Assembly (NCBI RefSeq): GCF_009192945.1
Contig: NZ_NSET01000042.1
Span: forward strand, 45,259-109,258
Length of the DNA stretch: 64,000 nucleotides
Origin: Xanthomonas maliensis
Lineage (GTDB): Bacteria; Pseudomonadota; Gammaproteobacteria; Xanthomonadales; Xanthomonadaceae
Direction of reading: 5' to 3'
Position numbers and translations under genes: made by a program. Shown piece after piece: positions 19,499 to 29,100 of this stretch (position 1 is its first letter; each line of letters opens with the position of its first letter). The notes beneath the pieces were generated by a model. It did no database searches. It saw only the letters and a program-made list of their open reading frames with translations, and was not told the DNA's origin.

Positions 19499-20181
19499 GC
19501 CTGGTCACCTTGCGAGACCTGCGCAAGTCGTATGGCGCCGGTGCCCAGACAGTCGAAGTGCTGCATGGGGTGGACCTTGAGATCGCGCAGGGCGAGTTTC
19601 TGGCGCTGATGGGGCCATCCGGTTCAGGCAAGTCCACCCTGCTCAACATCATCGCCGGCCTGGACAAGCCGACGTCAGGCGAGGTGCATGTCGCTGGCGC
19701 GCCATTGTCGACCATGGGAGCGACCCAACTGGCGCATTGGCGCGCCAGTCAGATCGGCTTCGTGTTTCAGCTGTATCACCTGATGCCAGCGCTGACCGCA
19801 GCGCAAAACGTCGAGGTCCCGTTGTTGCTAACCACGTTGAGCAGCGCGCAACGCAAGCAGCATGTGCAGATCGCGCTGGATGTGGTGGGACTATCGCAGC
19901 GCGTCCACCACAAGCCCTCGCAGCTCTCTGGCGGACAGCAGCAGCGCGTCGCCATTGCACGGGCGATCGTGACCGATCCACCCTTGCTGGTCTGCGACGA
20001 ACCGACCGGCGATCTGGACCGTGCCAGCGCCGACGATGTCTTGGACCTGCTCGTCGCGCTCAGCCGCGAGCAGGGCAAGACCATCGTCATGGTGACCCAT
20101 GATCCTCTGGCGGCGGCCCGTGCCACGCGCCAGCTGCATCTGGACAAGGGCCGCGCCATCCACACTTCCGATCCCCATTGA
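19495..20181 (+). CDS. ABC transporter ATP-binding protein (LolD/MacB type)
   Basis: 228-residue ATPase with Walker [11 protein letters not shown]-loop region [14 protein letters not shown], signature [14 protein letters not shown] and Walker [13 protein letters not shown] followed by a distal MVTHD histidine loop. This is the LolD/MacB/FtsE subfamily, which pairs with FtsX-type permeases, and two such permeases follow at 21230 and 22548. The three genes should make one exporter working by mechanotransmission, probably for product export or self-resistance. No HlyD-type adaptor is seen in the window. Confidence 0.95.
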   Translation: MSLVTLRDLRKSYGAGAQTVEVLHGVDLEIAQGEFLALMGPSGSGKSTLLNIIAGLDKPTSGEVHVAGAPLSTMGATQLAHWRASQIGFVFQLYHLMPALTAAQNVEVPLLLTTLSSAQRKQHVQIALDVVGLSQRVHHKPSQLSGGQQQRVAIARAIVTDPPLLVCDEPTGDLDRASADDVLDLLVALSREQGKTIVMVTHDPLAAARATRQLHLDKGRAIHTSDPH

Positions 20182-20191
20182 GCAATCGGCC

Positions 20192-21136
20192 ATGCGCTAC
20201 GGATATCTCGGAGGAACAGGCTTGCGCGTATCGCCGCTGTGCCTGGGTACGGTCGCTTTCGGGACCCGGCTATCGCCGCAGGAGGCAGGCGCGATCTGGG
20301 CGCGTTGTGTCGATGCGGGAATCAACTTCTTCGATACCGCCGACGCGGCACCGGAGAGCGAACGCCTGGTGGGCGAGCTGGCAGGCGGTCACCGCGATGC
20401 GCTGGTGATCGCGACCAAGGTGTTCCGCCCGAGTGGCCAGGGGCCGAACGCTGCGGGACTGTCGCGCAAGCATATCGTGCAAGCGTGCGAAGCCTCGCTC
20501 CGACGCCTCAACACCGACTACATCGACCTGTACCTGGCGCACTCGGACGATGGCTTCACGCCGCTGGAAGAAACCCTTGGCGCATTCGACCAGCTGATTC
20601 GCCAGGGCAAGATTCTCTACATCGGTGCTTCCAACCACACCGCATGGCGATTGAACGAAGCGCTCTGGGTCGCCTTGACGCAGGGGTTTGCACGCTATTG
20701 CTGCACCCAGCTGCTGTACAACCTGCAAGAGCGCGATATCGAAGTGGAGCTGCTGCCCATGTGCGTGCAAAAGAACGTCGGGGTCGTGGCCTGGGGAGCC
20801 TTGGCGCGCGGAGTGCTGGCGGCCGCCGACCCAGCGGACCGGTCTGTTGTGCCTACCAACGCCCAGCCTGCCGTCGCGGCTGCGCTCGCAGACGTGGCCG
20901 CCGAGCTACAACGGCCTAGATCGCAAGTTGCATTGAGCTGGACGCTCAACCGTCCGGGCATCAGCGCTGCGGCTTTCGCGGTGTCCTCGTTGACACAACT
21001 GGAGGAAAACCTCGGTGCCGTCGAGCTACAGCTATCGCCGGCGCACATGGCCGCGCTCGACGCCGCTGCTGCACCGGCCAGACCATATCCGGCCAATCTC
21101 GAGCCCCTCGTTCGCGCGCTCAGATGCAGCGACTGA
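20192..21136 (+). CDS. aldo/keto reductase-family protein lacking the catalytic Tyr
   Basis: 314-residue AKR with the N-terminal [18 protein letters not shown] signature of the plant-type/YajO-like group, a TIM-barrel length, and the catalytic Asp48, Lys76 (VIATKV) and His117 (YLAHSDD). The general acid Tyr expected at residue 53 (canonical FDTADVY) is Ala (FDTADAA). That argues against ordinary carbonyl reduction and for another role such as dehydration, isomerisation or NADP-linked binding. The ATG at 20192 is chosen because the conserved family start MRYGYLG begins there; it lies 10 nt after the ATPase stop. Confidence 0.88.
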   Translation: MRYGYLGGTGLRVSPLCLGTVAFGTRLSPQEAGAIWARCVDAGINFFDTADAAPESERLVGELAGGHRDALVIATKVFRPSGQGPNAAGLSRKHIVQACEASLRRLNTDYIDLYLAHSDDGFTPLEETLGAFDQLIRQGKILYIGASNHTAWRLNEALWVALTQGFARYCCTQLLYNLQERDIEVELLPMCVQKNVGVVAWGALARGVLAAADPADRSVVPTNAQPAVAAALADVAAELQRPRSQVALSWTLNRPGISAAAFAVSSLTQLEENLGAVELQLSPAHMAALDAAAAPARPYPANLEPLVRALRCSD

Positions 21137-21229
21137 GCACGCACCATCGCACGCACCCTACCTCTTGCATTTCAGGGCGAACCCAATGATGGCACCATCG
21201 ATCGAACAGGCAGCGGGGCTGGCGGGCCC

Positions 21230-22378
21230 ATGAATCATCTTCTGTTGGTATGGAAGGGCCTGTGGAGAAAGCCGGTCCGCACGTCGTTGACGTTCGCATC
21301 GATGACGGTGGCATTCCTGCTGTTCGGACTGCTCAGCGGTATCAACCAGGGCCTCAGCACGGTGACCCAGCGCTTTCATCTGGATCGCCTGTACGTCATG
21401 AACCGCATCAGCATGTATCACCCCCTGGGACTGCCGCTGGCCGAGCAGATCCAGAAGATTCCCGGTGTCAAGGACGTCGCCTACTGGGCCTACTTCGTTG
21501 GCTACTACCAACAGCCCACCGTGCAGTTGCCGATCGTGGCCACCGACGTGGCGCGCATGTTCCGCATGTATCCGGAGCTACAGCTGCCGGCGCAGAAGAT
21601 ACGGGACATGCAGCGGATCCGCTCCGGCGCCATCATCAGCCGCAATCTCGCCAAACGCTTCCAGTGGAAGCTGGGCGACCGGATTCCCATCAAGTCTGCG
21701 CTATGGCCACGCAAGGATGGGGACGACGTCTGGTACTTCGATATCGTGGGGATCTACGAGCCGGTGGAAGCCTCTCCGGCGCTCAACGACCTGTTCTTCA
21801 TCAACCTGGACTACTTCGATGATGCCCGCGCCTACGGGGCGGGGTCGGTGCATTTGATCATCGTACGGGCCCAGGACCAGCGACAGAGCGGCAGCATCGC
21901 CAAGGCGATCGACCGCATGACCGAGAACTCGCCGTTCCAGACCCGTACTCGCAGCGAGAACGCCTACGCCGCGGTGCAATGGCGGCAGATCAACGATCTG
22001 CGCAAGGTGAGCAATGTCATCATCGGGACCGTGCTGTTCACCCTGATGGTGGTCAGCGCCAGCACCATGATGCAATCGGTCCGCCAGCGCTTTCCGGAGA
22101 TCGCCTTGCTGATGACATTGGGCTACACCCCGCTGCGGATCGCCCTGCTGATCCTGGCCGAGGCGATCGTGTTGTGCACGCTGGCGGCGGTCGCGGGGAT
22201 CGCATTGACGACCGTGCTATTCCCGTCGGTGGCCGAGCTGTTCGGCGCCATGCGCCTGCAGCCGCTGGCGATGGCCTACGTGCTGCTGATCGCGCTGGCC
22301 ATCGCTGTCGTCAGCGCGGTGTTTCCCATTGTCCGCGCGATGCGTTTCAGCATCGTCGCGGCCTTGTCCGGTCGCTAG
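21230..22378 (+). CDS. FtsX/MacB-like ABC permease
   Basis: 382-residue permease with one N-terminal membrane helix (about residues 18-40), a large periplasmic domain, and three C-terminal helices beginning near 270, as in MacB/LolC-type proteins. It probably forms a heterodimer with the permease at 22548, energised by the ATPase at 19495. The TAG stop is part of the CTAG at the left end of an inserted inverted-repeat element (22375-22539), which now separates the two permease genes. Confidence 0.9.
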   Translation: MNHLLLVWKGLWRKPVRTSLTFASMTVAFLLFGLLSGINQGLSTVTQRFHLDRLYVMNRISMYHPLGLPLAEQIQKIPGVKDVAYWAYFVGYYQQPTVQLPIVATDVARMFRMYPELQLPAQKIRDMQRIRSGAIISRNLAKRFQWKLGDRIPIKSALWPRKDGDDVWYFDIVGIYEPVEASPALNDLFFINLDYFDDARAYGAGSVHLIIVRAQDQRQSGSIAKAIDRMTENSPFQTRTRSENAYAAVQWRQINDLRKVSNVIIGTVLFTLMVVSASTMMQSVRQRFPEIALLMTLGYTPLRIALLILAEAIVLCTLAAVAGIALTTVLFPSVAELFGAMRLQPLAMAYVLLIALAIAVVSAVFPIVRAMRFSIVAALSGR

Positions 22379-22539
22379 AGCGTGTTATGCACGTTGAGAA
22401 GAGATGCGTTGGCCATCAGCGGTGCGGAGCGGGTGCTGCGTGGCGCCGGCTTGGCTGGCCGCCAAGGCAAGCCGCACGCCTTGTCTCGACGCACCACAGG
22501 ACGCTTCGCACTCAGCTCAAAGTACATAACACGCTCTAG
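22375..22539. mobile_element. CTAG-bounded MITE-like inverted-repeat element, copy 1
   Basis: 165-bp element whose first and last 24 nt are inverted repeats (22 of 24 identical), each beginning CTAGAGCGTGTTATG. It has no coding capacity. The interior matches copy 2 (39186-39457) in reverse orientation, with an internal stretch of about 107 bp missing. CTAG ends are what a TA-duplicating IS630-type transposase would leave. The left CTAG contains the stop codon of the upstream permease, and the right end supplies the AG of the AGGAG ribosome site of the downstream permease. Confidence 0.8.
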
Positions 22540-22547
22540 GAGCCACC

Positions 22548-23735
22548 ATGCCTGCGTTTCGATTGATCCTGTCGTCTATGGTAATGAACCTGCACGGCCT
22601 GGCAGGTCGAAGAGCCAATGCACTGGTGATGATCATCAGCATCGCTGGCGTGGTGGCCGTGTTCTCAGGCGTGCTGGCGATGAATGCAGGACTTGACGAG
22701 GCAATGCGCGATGCCGGCAGGCCGGATCGCGCCATCGTGCTGCGCGCCGGCTCTACTGTCGAAATCGCCAGCGCGATTTCGCACGAGGAAATGAATACGA
22801 TCACCAATGCCGCTGATGTGCGAAAGAGTGCCGACGGCATCCCCTTGATGAGTGGCGAAGCCGTTGCCCCCTTGACCCTGATCGAGAAGGGCAGCGGCAT
22901 GGAGGTCAATGGCACCATCCGCGGCGTCGGGCCGGAGATCCTGGCGGTCCGTCCAGAAATCAAGATCGTGGCCGGCCGCATGTTCGCGCCAGGCAAGTTC
23001 GAGGTCGTCGTCGGCAGCAGGGCGCTGGAGCAATTCCGTGGGCTATCGTTGGGAAGCCAGATCGAGGCCTACGGCGCCAGCTGGACGGTGGTCGGTATCT
23101 ATTCGGCCGGTCGCAGCATTCGCGAATCGGAGCTGATGGGCGACGTCAACACCATCATGAATGTCAGCCACCGGCCAATGTTCCAGAACGTCACAGTCGT
23201 GATGCCGAGCGCTGCTGCGTTCACGCGGTTCAAGCGCGCGTTGGCAGCCAATCCCAGTCTGGCGATGGATGTGTTCTCAGAGCCGGAATTCCTGCAGCGG
23301 GAAACCCAGAGCCTGAACCATATGCTGCGCTTCATGGCCTACGTGATGGGTGGCATCATGGCCTTGGGTGCGGTATTCGTCGCGATCAATGCGATGTATT
23401 CCAGTATCGATGATCGGCGGCGGGAAATCGCCACCCAGCGTGCCATCGGCTTTCCGTCCGTGGTCGTGGTCACCTCGATCGTCATCGAAGCCGCTCTGCT
23501 TGCGCTGCTGGGGGGCGTGCTGGGTGCGTTGCTCGCCTGGTTGAGCGCGAACGGGAGCACGATCAGTACCGCAGTCGGGGGCGACCTGCGGCAACTGGTC
23601 TTCAATGTGGCGATGACACCCTCTGTTGTGCTGAAAGGCCTGTGCGCGGCGCTGTCGATCGGCGTTCTCGGCGGGCTGATTCCTGCCGTGCGGGCGACCA
23701 AAAGCCACATCGTCGACGATCTACGTGCTATCTAA
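22548..23735 (+). CDS. FtsX/MacB-like ABC permease
   Basis: 395-residue permease with the same layout as the gene at 21230: N-terminal helix around residues 25-45, periplasmic domain, and C-terminal helices from about 260. The conserved cytoplasmic loop IDDRRREIATQRAIGFPS before the third-last helix is typical of FtsX-family coupling helices. It is probably the second half of the exporter. AGGAG lies 9 nt before the ATG and overlaps the end of the inserted repeat, so expression may be affected by that element. Confidence 0.9.
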   Translation: MPAFRLILSSMVMNLHGLAGRRANALVMIISIAGVVAVFSGVLAMNAGLDEAMRDAGRPDRAIVLRAGSTVEIASAISHEEMNTITNAADVRKSADGIPLMSGEAVAPLTLIEKGSGMEVNGTIRGVGPEILAVRPEIKIVAGRMFAPGKFEVVVGSRALEQFRGLSLGSQIEAYGASWTVVGIYSAGRSIRESELMGDVNTIMNVSHRPMFQNVTVVMPSAAAFTRFKRALAANPSLAMDVFSEPEFLQRETQSLNHMLRFMAYVMGGIMALGAVFVAINAMYSSIDDRRREIATQRAIGFPSVVVVTSIVIEAALLALLGGVLGALLAWLSANGSTISTAVGGDLRQLVFNVAMTPSVVLKGLCAALSIGVLGGLIPAVRATKSHIVDDLRAI

Positions 23736-23750
23736 CCCCGGGAGAATGTT

Positions 23751-25031
23751 ATGCAAGCAAGGGAAATTGCCAGGATCTCCAAACCGGATGCCGCTGTGTT
23801 CCTGCGCGATTACGTGCAGACGCGCACGCCGGTGATCATCACCGACCTGTTCGCCGGCCAGGCCATCGATGCGATCCGCACCAAGGCCGACGCTAGTGCC
23901 GCATTCGGACACGTTCCGTTGCACGTACAGACCGAGTATGCCGTTGCGGCCAGCGCACCAGAGAGCGCACTGGAAACCACGATGACCTTCGATCAATACT
24001 GGGCTCACGTGCGCGCGAACCCGGACACAGCGTTGTTGTCCACCGAGTACGAGATTCCCGCGGCGATCATGCAAATGTTTCGGCTGCCGGATGTTTGCCT
24101 TGCTGACGATCTGGAGGAGCCAGAAATCCTCGGAATGCCGCGCAAGTACGGTGATCATGACCTGTGCGCCAATATCTTCGTTGCCAACAAGGGCAACCGA
24201 GCTCACCTGCACTTCGATGGCGATCACCGTCAGGTGCTGCTGCACCAGATGTTCGGCCGCAAGCAGGTCCTGTTGTTTCCGCCTGAAGCTTGTGTCCATC
24301 TCAGAACGATCGCCGGTGCTCCGTGGTCGTCGGGCGTCTATCTGGAGCAGATGTCACTGCAGGAGCAGCTCGACTTTGTTGCCGAAGTGGGCGGCTATCA
24401 CGCCGTGATCGAACCTGGCGAGACCATCTACATGCCGGCGTTGATCTGGCACTACCTGGGCTACATCGACGATGCGATGTCGTTCAACTTACGCTTCAAA
24501 CGCAACAAGTTCGGTCGCTTTCTCTGCGTGGACAACGTGCATCGCGATTCGTTCGTGCAGAACCTCGGGTCGCGACTGGCGGCCGCGCCCGAACACTCGG
24601 GATACGCCAGGATCATGCCGGAGATCGAGGCGGAATACGTGCGGCCGCGCGACAGCCTGAGAGACAAGGTTATCGGAATGCGCTCGGTGTTGCGCAAAGC
24701 ATGTGCCGAGGTGCTTGGCGACGCTGCTTCGCCGCAATTCTGTCCGCCTGCATTTGACGCCCAGGAAGTCGACAAGATCATTGCCGATATCGGCCAGACC
24801 GCACGTTATCTGGATCCCGAGCTGGTGACGCGTTCTCGGCCGGTGGGTGCCATCAGCCCAGTGCAGAAGCAGACTATTGAGCGCACTGCGACGCGACTGG
24901 GATATTCCAGCGCGACGCTGGCGCATTTGCTGTGGAATCGTCTCGGCAAGCAGACCCTCGACGCCTTGACCAAGACCGAGGCCGTGCAATTCATGGTGTA
25001 TATGCGGTCTCCCGGGGCGGCATTGGCCTAG
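23751..25031 (+). CDS. JmjC/cupin-8 Fe(II)/2-oxoglutarate oxygenase
   Basis: 426-residue protein with a cupin-like-8/JmjC core. The iron facial triad can be read as His154-x-Asp156 (HLHFDGDH) and His234 (IWHYLGY); FGRKQVLLFPP and the GETIYMPALIWHYL strand are typical of the family. The C-terminal 170 residues are helical and not recognised. Family members hydroxylate proteins, peptides or small molecules using 2-oxoglutarate and O2. Fifteen nt after the permease gene with a GGGAGA ribosome site, it belongs to the biosynthetic operon and most likely hydroxylates the product or a carrier-bound amino acid. Confidence 0.85.
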   Translation: MQAREIARISKPDAAVFLRDYVQTRTPVIITDLFAGQAIDAIRTKADASAAFGHVPLHVQTEYAVAASAPESALETTMTFDQYWAHVRANPDTALLSTEYEIPAAIMQMFRLPDVCLADDLEEPEILGMPRKYGDHDLCANIFVANKGNRAHLHFDGDHRQVLLHQMFGRKQVLLFPPEACVHLRTIAGAPWSSGVYLEQMSLQEQLDFVAEVGGYHAVIEPGETIYMPALIWHYLGYIDDAMSFNLRFKRNKFGRFLCVDNVHRDSFVQNLGSRLAAAPEHSGYARIMPEIEAEYVRPRDSLRDKVIGMRSVLRKACAEVLGDAASPQFCPPAFDAQEVDKIIADIGQTARYLDPELVTRSRPVGAISPVQKQTIERTATRLGYSSATLAHLLWNRLGKQTLDALTKTEAVQFMVYMRSPGAALA

Positions 25032-25083
25032 CGCCAATCGCGTCCCTTCTGCGATCAATGGTCCCAACACGCGGGGTGATTGA

Positions 25084-25578
25084 ATGGAAGAGCAGATCCA
25101 CGACGTCCTGGCGATCTGGGACACCGAACACCAGACCACCCTGGAGGTGTTCGCCGCGGTGCCGGAGGGATACAACGACCGAACGGCGGTCGCCGACAAG
25201 GGTTGGACGCTCGGCGGACTGATCTGGCACATCTGCATCACTGAACGCTGGCTATGCGCCGACATCATGGGCGCTACGACCACGGGAAAGAACCCGGTGC
25301 CGATGGATGGGCCGCCGCCGACGGTTGCCGCCATGGCAGCAGCCTTTCGCCAGTCGCATGCGGCCCTATCGACGGCGATACGTCGCCAACAGCCCGATTG
25401 GTTGGCGCAGACGGTCGACTTCTATGGCGAGCGCTGGACGCGCCTGGCCCTGATGCACCTGATGTTCCGACACGAGGCGCACCATCGCGGTCAGCTCAGC
25501 ATTCTGATGATGCTCGTCGGCGGCCAGCCCCCGACGATCTATGGCGCGCCCGGCATCGATCTGCAGGATGCCGGGTGA
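25084..25578 (+). CDS. DinB-family four-helix protein
   Basis: 164-residue DinB-fold protein. Metal-binding histidines are visible in LIWHICITERW and in RHEAHHRGQL, the usual three-His set. Members include thiol-dependent transferases (mycothiol/bacillithiol S-transferases, isomerases) and proteins of unknown role. It is the last gene of the plus-strand operon, 52 nt after the oxygenase, and may act in thiol-linked tailoring or detoxification. No substrate can be assigned. It converges on the minus-strand hydrolase at 25651. Confidence 0.85.
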   Translation: MEEQIHDVLAIWDTEHQTTLEVFAAVPEGYNDRTAVADKGWTLGGLIWHICITERWLCADIMGATTTGKNPVPMDGPPPTVAAMAAAFRQSHAALSTAIRRQQPDWLAQTVDFYGERWTRLALMHLMFRHEAHHRGQLSILMMLVGGQPPTIYGAPGIDLQDAG

Positions 25579-25650
25579 GCGAGCGCCGTCGGCGCTGCGC
25601 TCGCTACACCGCGGCCGCGGTCGTGCTGGCCGCGGCCTGCCGGCCGATGG

Positions 25651-26439
25651 TCACGCCAGAAAGCGCATCACCGCGTCGGACACGGTCTCCAGCTGCTCCA
25701 GCTGCGGAATATGTCCTGCGTCTTCCACCAGCAAGCTGGAGGCATCGGCGATCCGATCCACAAACTCGCGCGCGTACAGCGGTGGAATCAGTCGGTCCTG
25801 GCTCCCCCAGACCACCAGCGTTGGCGCCGAGATGCGGTGGATGCGGCGGTGCAGTCCTTTGTCAGGAATGGGCCAGGTGAACTTGCCGACACACGCCTTT
25901 GCCCAGGTCTGCCGAATCACCGCCTGCAGCGCCTGCTCCCGATCCTGCGGCGGCGAGAACATGATCTTGCCGACCAGCCCATCCGGATGCGCCAGCATCC
26001 GGGCGGGGAGTTCTTCGCTGGGGATCGCCCACCAGTTCGGAATCGGCTGATCGTCCCGCCAGAGCCCGGCCGGTGCGATCAGGACCAGCCGGCCGATGCG
26101 CTGTCGGCACTGCGCCGCCAACTCCGCAGCGAACATGCCACCGACCGAGTGACCGACCAACGCGACCGACGCCAATTGCAGCGCATCCAGCAGTTCTTCG
26201 AAGTAGAGCGTCAGGTCCCACAGATCGTGCAGGGCATTGATCGCCGCCTCATCGCCGGGGCTGGTGCCGGGAAAGTCGGGCGCATACACGGTGAATCGTC
26301 GAGAGAGCCGTTCCAGGAAGGGATCCCAGTGACCGGTCTCGGCATGCAGGAACAACAACGGCGGACCTTCTCCACGGATCTCAACGCGGGTCTGGATCTG
26401 GCCGTTGCGGAGCGTGACCAGACGTTCTTGGCGGATCAT
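25651..26439 (-). CDS. alpha/beta hydrolase (MhpC/meta-cleavage type)
   Basis: 262-residue alpha/beta hydrolase with LLFLHAETGHW oxyanion region, nucleophile elbow GHSVGG, acid in WGSQDRLIPP and histidine in EDAGHIPQLE; the triad is complete. Its start overlaps the stop of the luciferase-like gene at 26436 by 4 nt, so the two are translationally coupled. Together with the amidohydrolase upstream it resembles an oxidation, decarboxylation and C-C/ester hydrolysis set known from catabolic pathways, here placed inside a biosynthetic cluster. The substrate is unknown. Confidence 0.88.
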   Translation of the reverse strand: MIRQERLVTLRNGQIQTRVEIRGEGPPLLFLHAETGHWDPFLERLSRRFTVYAPDFPGTSPGDEAAINALHDLWDLTLYFEELLDALQLASVALVGHSVGGMFAAELAAQCRQRIGRLVLIAPAGLWRDDQPIPNWWAIPSEELPARMLAHPDGLVGKIMFSPPQDREQALQAVIRQTWAKACVGKFTWPIPDKGLHRRIHRISAPTLVVWGSQDRLIPPLYAREFVDRIADASSLLVEDAGHIPQLEQLETVSDAVMRFLA

Positions 26440-27701
26440 GCGGCCCGTCCCGCCAGAGCCGGGCGATCAAACGGGGCTTGCCGCGTGTCACGTAGCTTTT
26501 CCGGCCACCAGTGATTGACCCAGCCCTCGTCGTCCCAGATCCCGCGAAGATGCGGTAGCACTTCGTTGCAGAACAGATGGATATTCTTCATCGTCAAGGC
26601 GTGCGACATCGAGCCGATCTGCAGCAAGACCATCAGGTTGCCGACCCGTAGCGAGCGCACCGACTCGGCCAGTTGCTCACGGACAGTCGCTGGACTGCCG
26701 GCAATGACCAGTTGATTGTCGACGAAGTCGCGGAACGTGAAGTTCGGAATCTTCGATCGCACGCTTTGGACCTGCGCGACCTGGCTACGGATGGTGTTGA
26801 CCATGGAGGCGTAGTCCTGATGGCCGGGCGGGGTGAACTCCGGCGCGACGTGCTGGGTTTTGTCATAGAAGTAGCGGATGTGCTCGTAATAGTCCGCCTC
26901 GGCTTGTTCGTCGGTCTCCGACACAGCGACGAGCTGCAAGAAGCCGGTTCGATACGGGTTGGCATCGTGGCCGTTCTTGCTCACGAACTCCCAGTACCGA
27001 TCCATCACGCTCTTGCCGAAGCGAATACCGTGATAGGACAAAAAGCAGTAGCAGTAATCGTGGCGAGCGGTGAACTCCCAGGTACTCAGGCTGCCGCTAC
27101 CAGGCACCCAGATCGGCGGATGCGGCGACTGCACCGGCCGCGGCCAAAGGTTGACCATGGGCAGCTGCGTGTACTTGCCGTTCCACGCGAACGGCTCACG
27201 TGCTTCCCAAGCGCGCAGGATCAGGTCATGCGCCTCGTAATAGCGCTCGCGCTGTTCTAGTGGCGTTGTCCCGTAGCAGTAGTTGACGTCGAACGGCGTC
27301 CCCAGTGGCATGCCGGCAACGATGCGCCCATCGCTGATGCAATCGAGCATTGCATATTCCTCGGCAATGCGGATCGGCGGTTGGGTATTGGGAAGCGTGG
27401 CGCCGAGCTGGATGCAAGCCACATCCAGGCCTGCGGTCTGGCGGGCCAGGACCGAACCCATCAGGTTCGGACTGGCGATCATGCCGTAGGCGTTCTGGTG
27501 GTGTTCGTTGACGCAGACGCCATCGATGCCGCTGTGCGCGGCATAGATCAGCTCATCCAACGACTGATTGTAGTACTGCCCCACCCGTTGCGCTGTGGTC
27601 AATTCATGCCACGGCACATCCACCCACACCGAGCGATAGCGATGCTCGAAATCGGAGGGCAGGTCGCGCAACGGCATCAGATGGAACATTGAAACTTTCA
27701 T
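26436..27701 (-). CDS. LLM-class flavin-dependent monooxygenase
   Basis: 421-residue luciferase-like protein. The family core is visible: VCVNEHHQNAYGM, then the AEEYAMLDCISDGRIVAG segment and RERYYEAHDLILRAW, with WPRPVQSPHPPIWVPG preceding the flavin site. These enzymes use reduced FMN and O2 for aldehyde oxidation, Baeyer-Villiger or hydroxylation reactions. AAGGTG lies upstream of the ATG. It is coupled to the downstream hydrolase and follows the amidohydrolase after 88 nt. It could cleave or oxygenate the polyketide; inference only. Confidence 0.92.
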   Translation of the reverse strand: MKVSMFHLMPLRDLPSDFEHRYRSVWVDVPWHELTTAQRVGQYYNQSLDELIYAAHSGIDGVCVNEHHQNAYGMIASPNLMGSVLARQTAGLDVACIQLGATLPNTQPPIRIAEEYAMLDCISDGRIVAGMPLGTPFDVNYCYGTTPLEQRERYYEAHDLILRAWEAREPFAWNGKYTQLPMVNLWPRPVQSPHPPIWVPGSGSLSTWEFTARHDYCYCFLSYHGIRFGKSVMDRYWEFVSKNGHDANPYRTGFLQLVAVSETDEQAEADYYEHIRYFYDKTQHVAPEFTPPGHQDYASMVNTIRSQVAQVQSVRSKIPNFTFRDFVDNQLVIAGSPATVREQLAESVRSLRVGNLMVLLQIGSMSHALTMKNIHLFCNEVLPHLRGIWDDEGWVNHWWPEKLRDTRQAPFDRPALAGRAA

Positions 27702-27789
27702 CGATCACCTTGGCAGTCGCCAATGCGGTCACGTGCGCTCCGCCTGCGCGGCAACGCCGTGACCGTCGTGCAGTCAGCAGGAAGGTCGC

Positions 27790-29100
27790 TCAGGATTCCA
27801 GCGACCAGCGCATGTTTCGCGCGAAGCCACCGTAGGTATTCACCCAGCCATTGGTGAAGTCGTGCACCGTGTACTCCGGATTGGTGGGCGCTTCGTCACT
27901 GATGAACGTGCCAGCCGGAGGCCCGATTCTGGCAACCTGCGCTTCGATCACCTTCGGATCGAAATGATAGAAGCGGGCGGCATTCTCGCCGATCATCTTG
28001 CGGCGATCGTCGTCCCCCAGCGTCGCGAACGCCTGGCGGATCTCCTGCCAGGAATGCGGCCATCCGCCTTCCACGTGCGGGTAATCGGCGCCCCACATGA
28101 CGGTGTCCACACCGAGCCGGCGCGCCTGCTGGATTTCCTCGAACGTCGCCGCCGTCGCTGCGGCGGCGCAGTTCTGTGCCCACGCGTCCTTGGGTGAGAG
28201 CGTCAGCCATTTCTTCGGCGCCCTGCCCATCCGCAGCCAGTCGTTGTGATAGACGTGCTCCAGCAGCTCGACGAAGTTTGGTAGCCAGTCGATTCCGACC
28301 TCGGTATAGACGAACCGAAGATTCGGATGGCGCACGAAGACACCACCGAAGATCAGCTGGGCCAGGATGCGGCGACGAAAGAAGCCCAGTTCCAGGATGG
28401 CCAGCGTCTGCGACGCAATGCTGCTGCCGTAGATCTTCGGCGGATCCCCACCGTGCGAATGGACGGCCATGCCCAGTTCGGCGCAAACCGCCCACAGCGG
28501 ATCGTAGACCGTCTCGTGATAAGGCAGATAGATGTCATCCGGCGGCGGCAGCACGATGCCACGCAGTCCCGACGCAAATGCAGCGCGCACATCCGCCACT
28601 GCCTGCCGGACCTCGTACGGCATGATCATCGCCACGCCCTGCAGGCGTCCGCCTCCGGCGGCGCAGAACTCCGAGAGCCAGCGGTTATGGGCGCGCGCGC
28701 CAGCCGAGCGCAACTCCGGATCGCGGATCGGCTTGGGATGCTCACCAAAGAAGCCATCGAAGGGGAACGAATTGAATCCCTGTCCATCGGGAAACAGCAC
28801 TTCACCCACCACGCCTTCGGCGTCCAGCTCCTTGAGACGTACATCGACGTCCCAGGCACCGCGAATGCGCTCCTGCATCTGAGCATTGTCCGGATCGGAA
28901 TAGCGGTGCATGTGGGCTTCGTACATGAGCGGCACTTCGGTGGCGTTCTTGCCGGCCACCAGGAACCGACGACGCAACTCGGCCAGCTGCGCTATCTCTT
29001 CGTCGAACGCGGCGTGATACTTGCGCTCCAGATAGTCGCGATACTGCGGCGTTGGCAGGCCAGCGTGCCCATCCACCGAAATCAGGGTATACGGCTTCAC
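27790..29100 (-). CDS. amidohydrolase-2 family metal-dependent hydrolase/decarboxylase
   Basis: 436 residues from the preferred GTG at 29100. An ATG at 29118 is in frame, but its first codons contain the ribosome-binding sequence GGAGA for the GTG. The protein belongs to the ACMSD-like Amidohydro_2 group. It begins ISVDGHAGLP (a D-x-H variant of the usual HxH), with later metal or catalytic residues in AVHSHGGD, the E of YTEVGIDWLP and the D of WGADYPHVEG. Family enzymes decarboxylate or hydrolyse without redox cofactors. It precedes the luciferase-like gene in a minus-strand operon. Confidence 0.88.
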   Translation of the reverse strand: MKPYTLISVDGHAGLPTPQYRDYLERKYHAAFDEEIAQLAELRRRFLVAGKNATEVPLMYEAHMHRYSDPDNAQMQERIRGAWDVDVRLKELDAEGVVGEVLFPDGQGFNSFPFDGFFGEHPKPIRDPELRSAGARAHNRWLSEFCAAGGGRLQGVAMIMPYEVRQAVADVRAAFASGLRGIVLPPPDDIYLPYHETVYDPLWAVCAELGMAVHSHGGDPPKIYGSSIASQTLAILELGFFRRRILAQLIFGGVFVRHPNLRFVYTEVGIDWLPNFVELLEHVYHNDWLRMGRAPKKWLTLSPKDAWAQNCAAAATAATFEEIQQARRLGVDTVMWGADYPHVEGGWPHSWQEIRQAFATLGDDDRRKMIGENAARFYHFDPKVIEAQVARIGPPAGTFISDEAPTNPEYTVHDFTNGWVNTYGGFARNMRWSLES

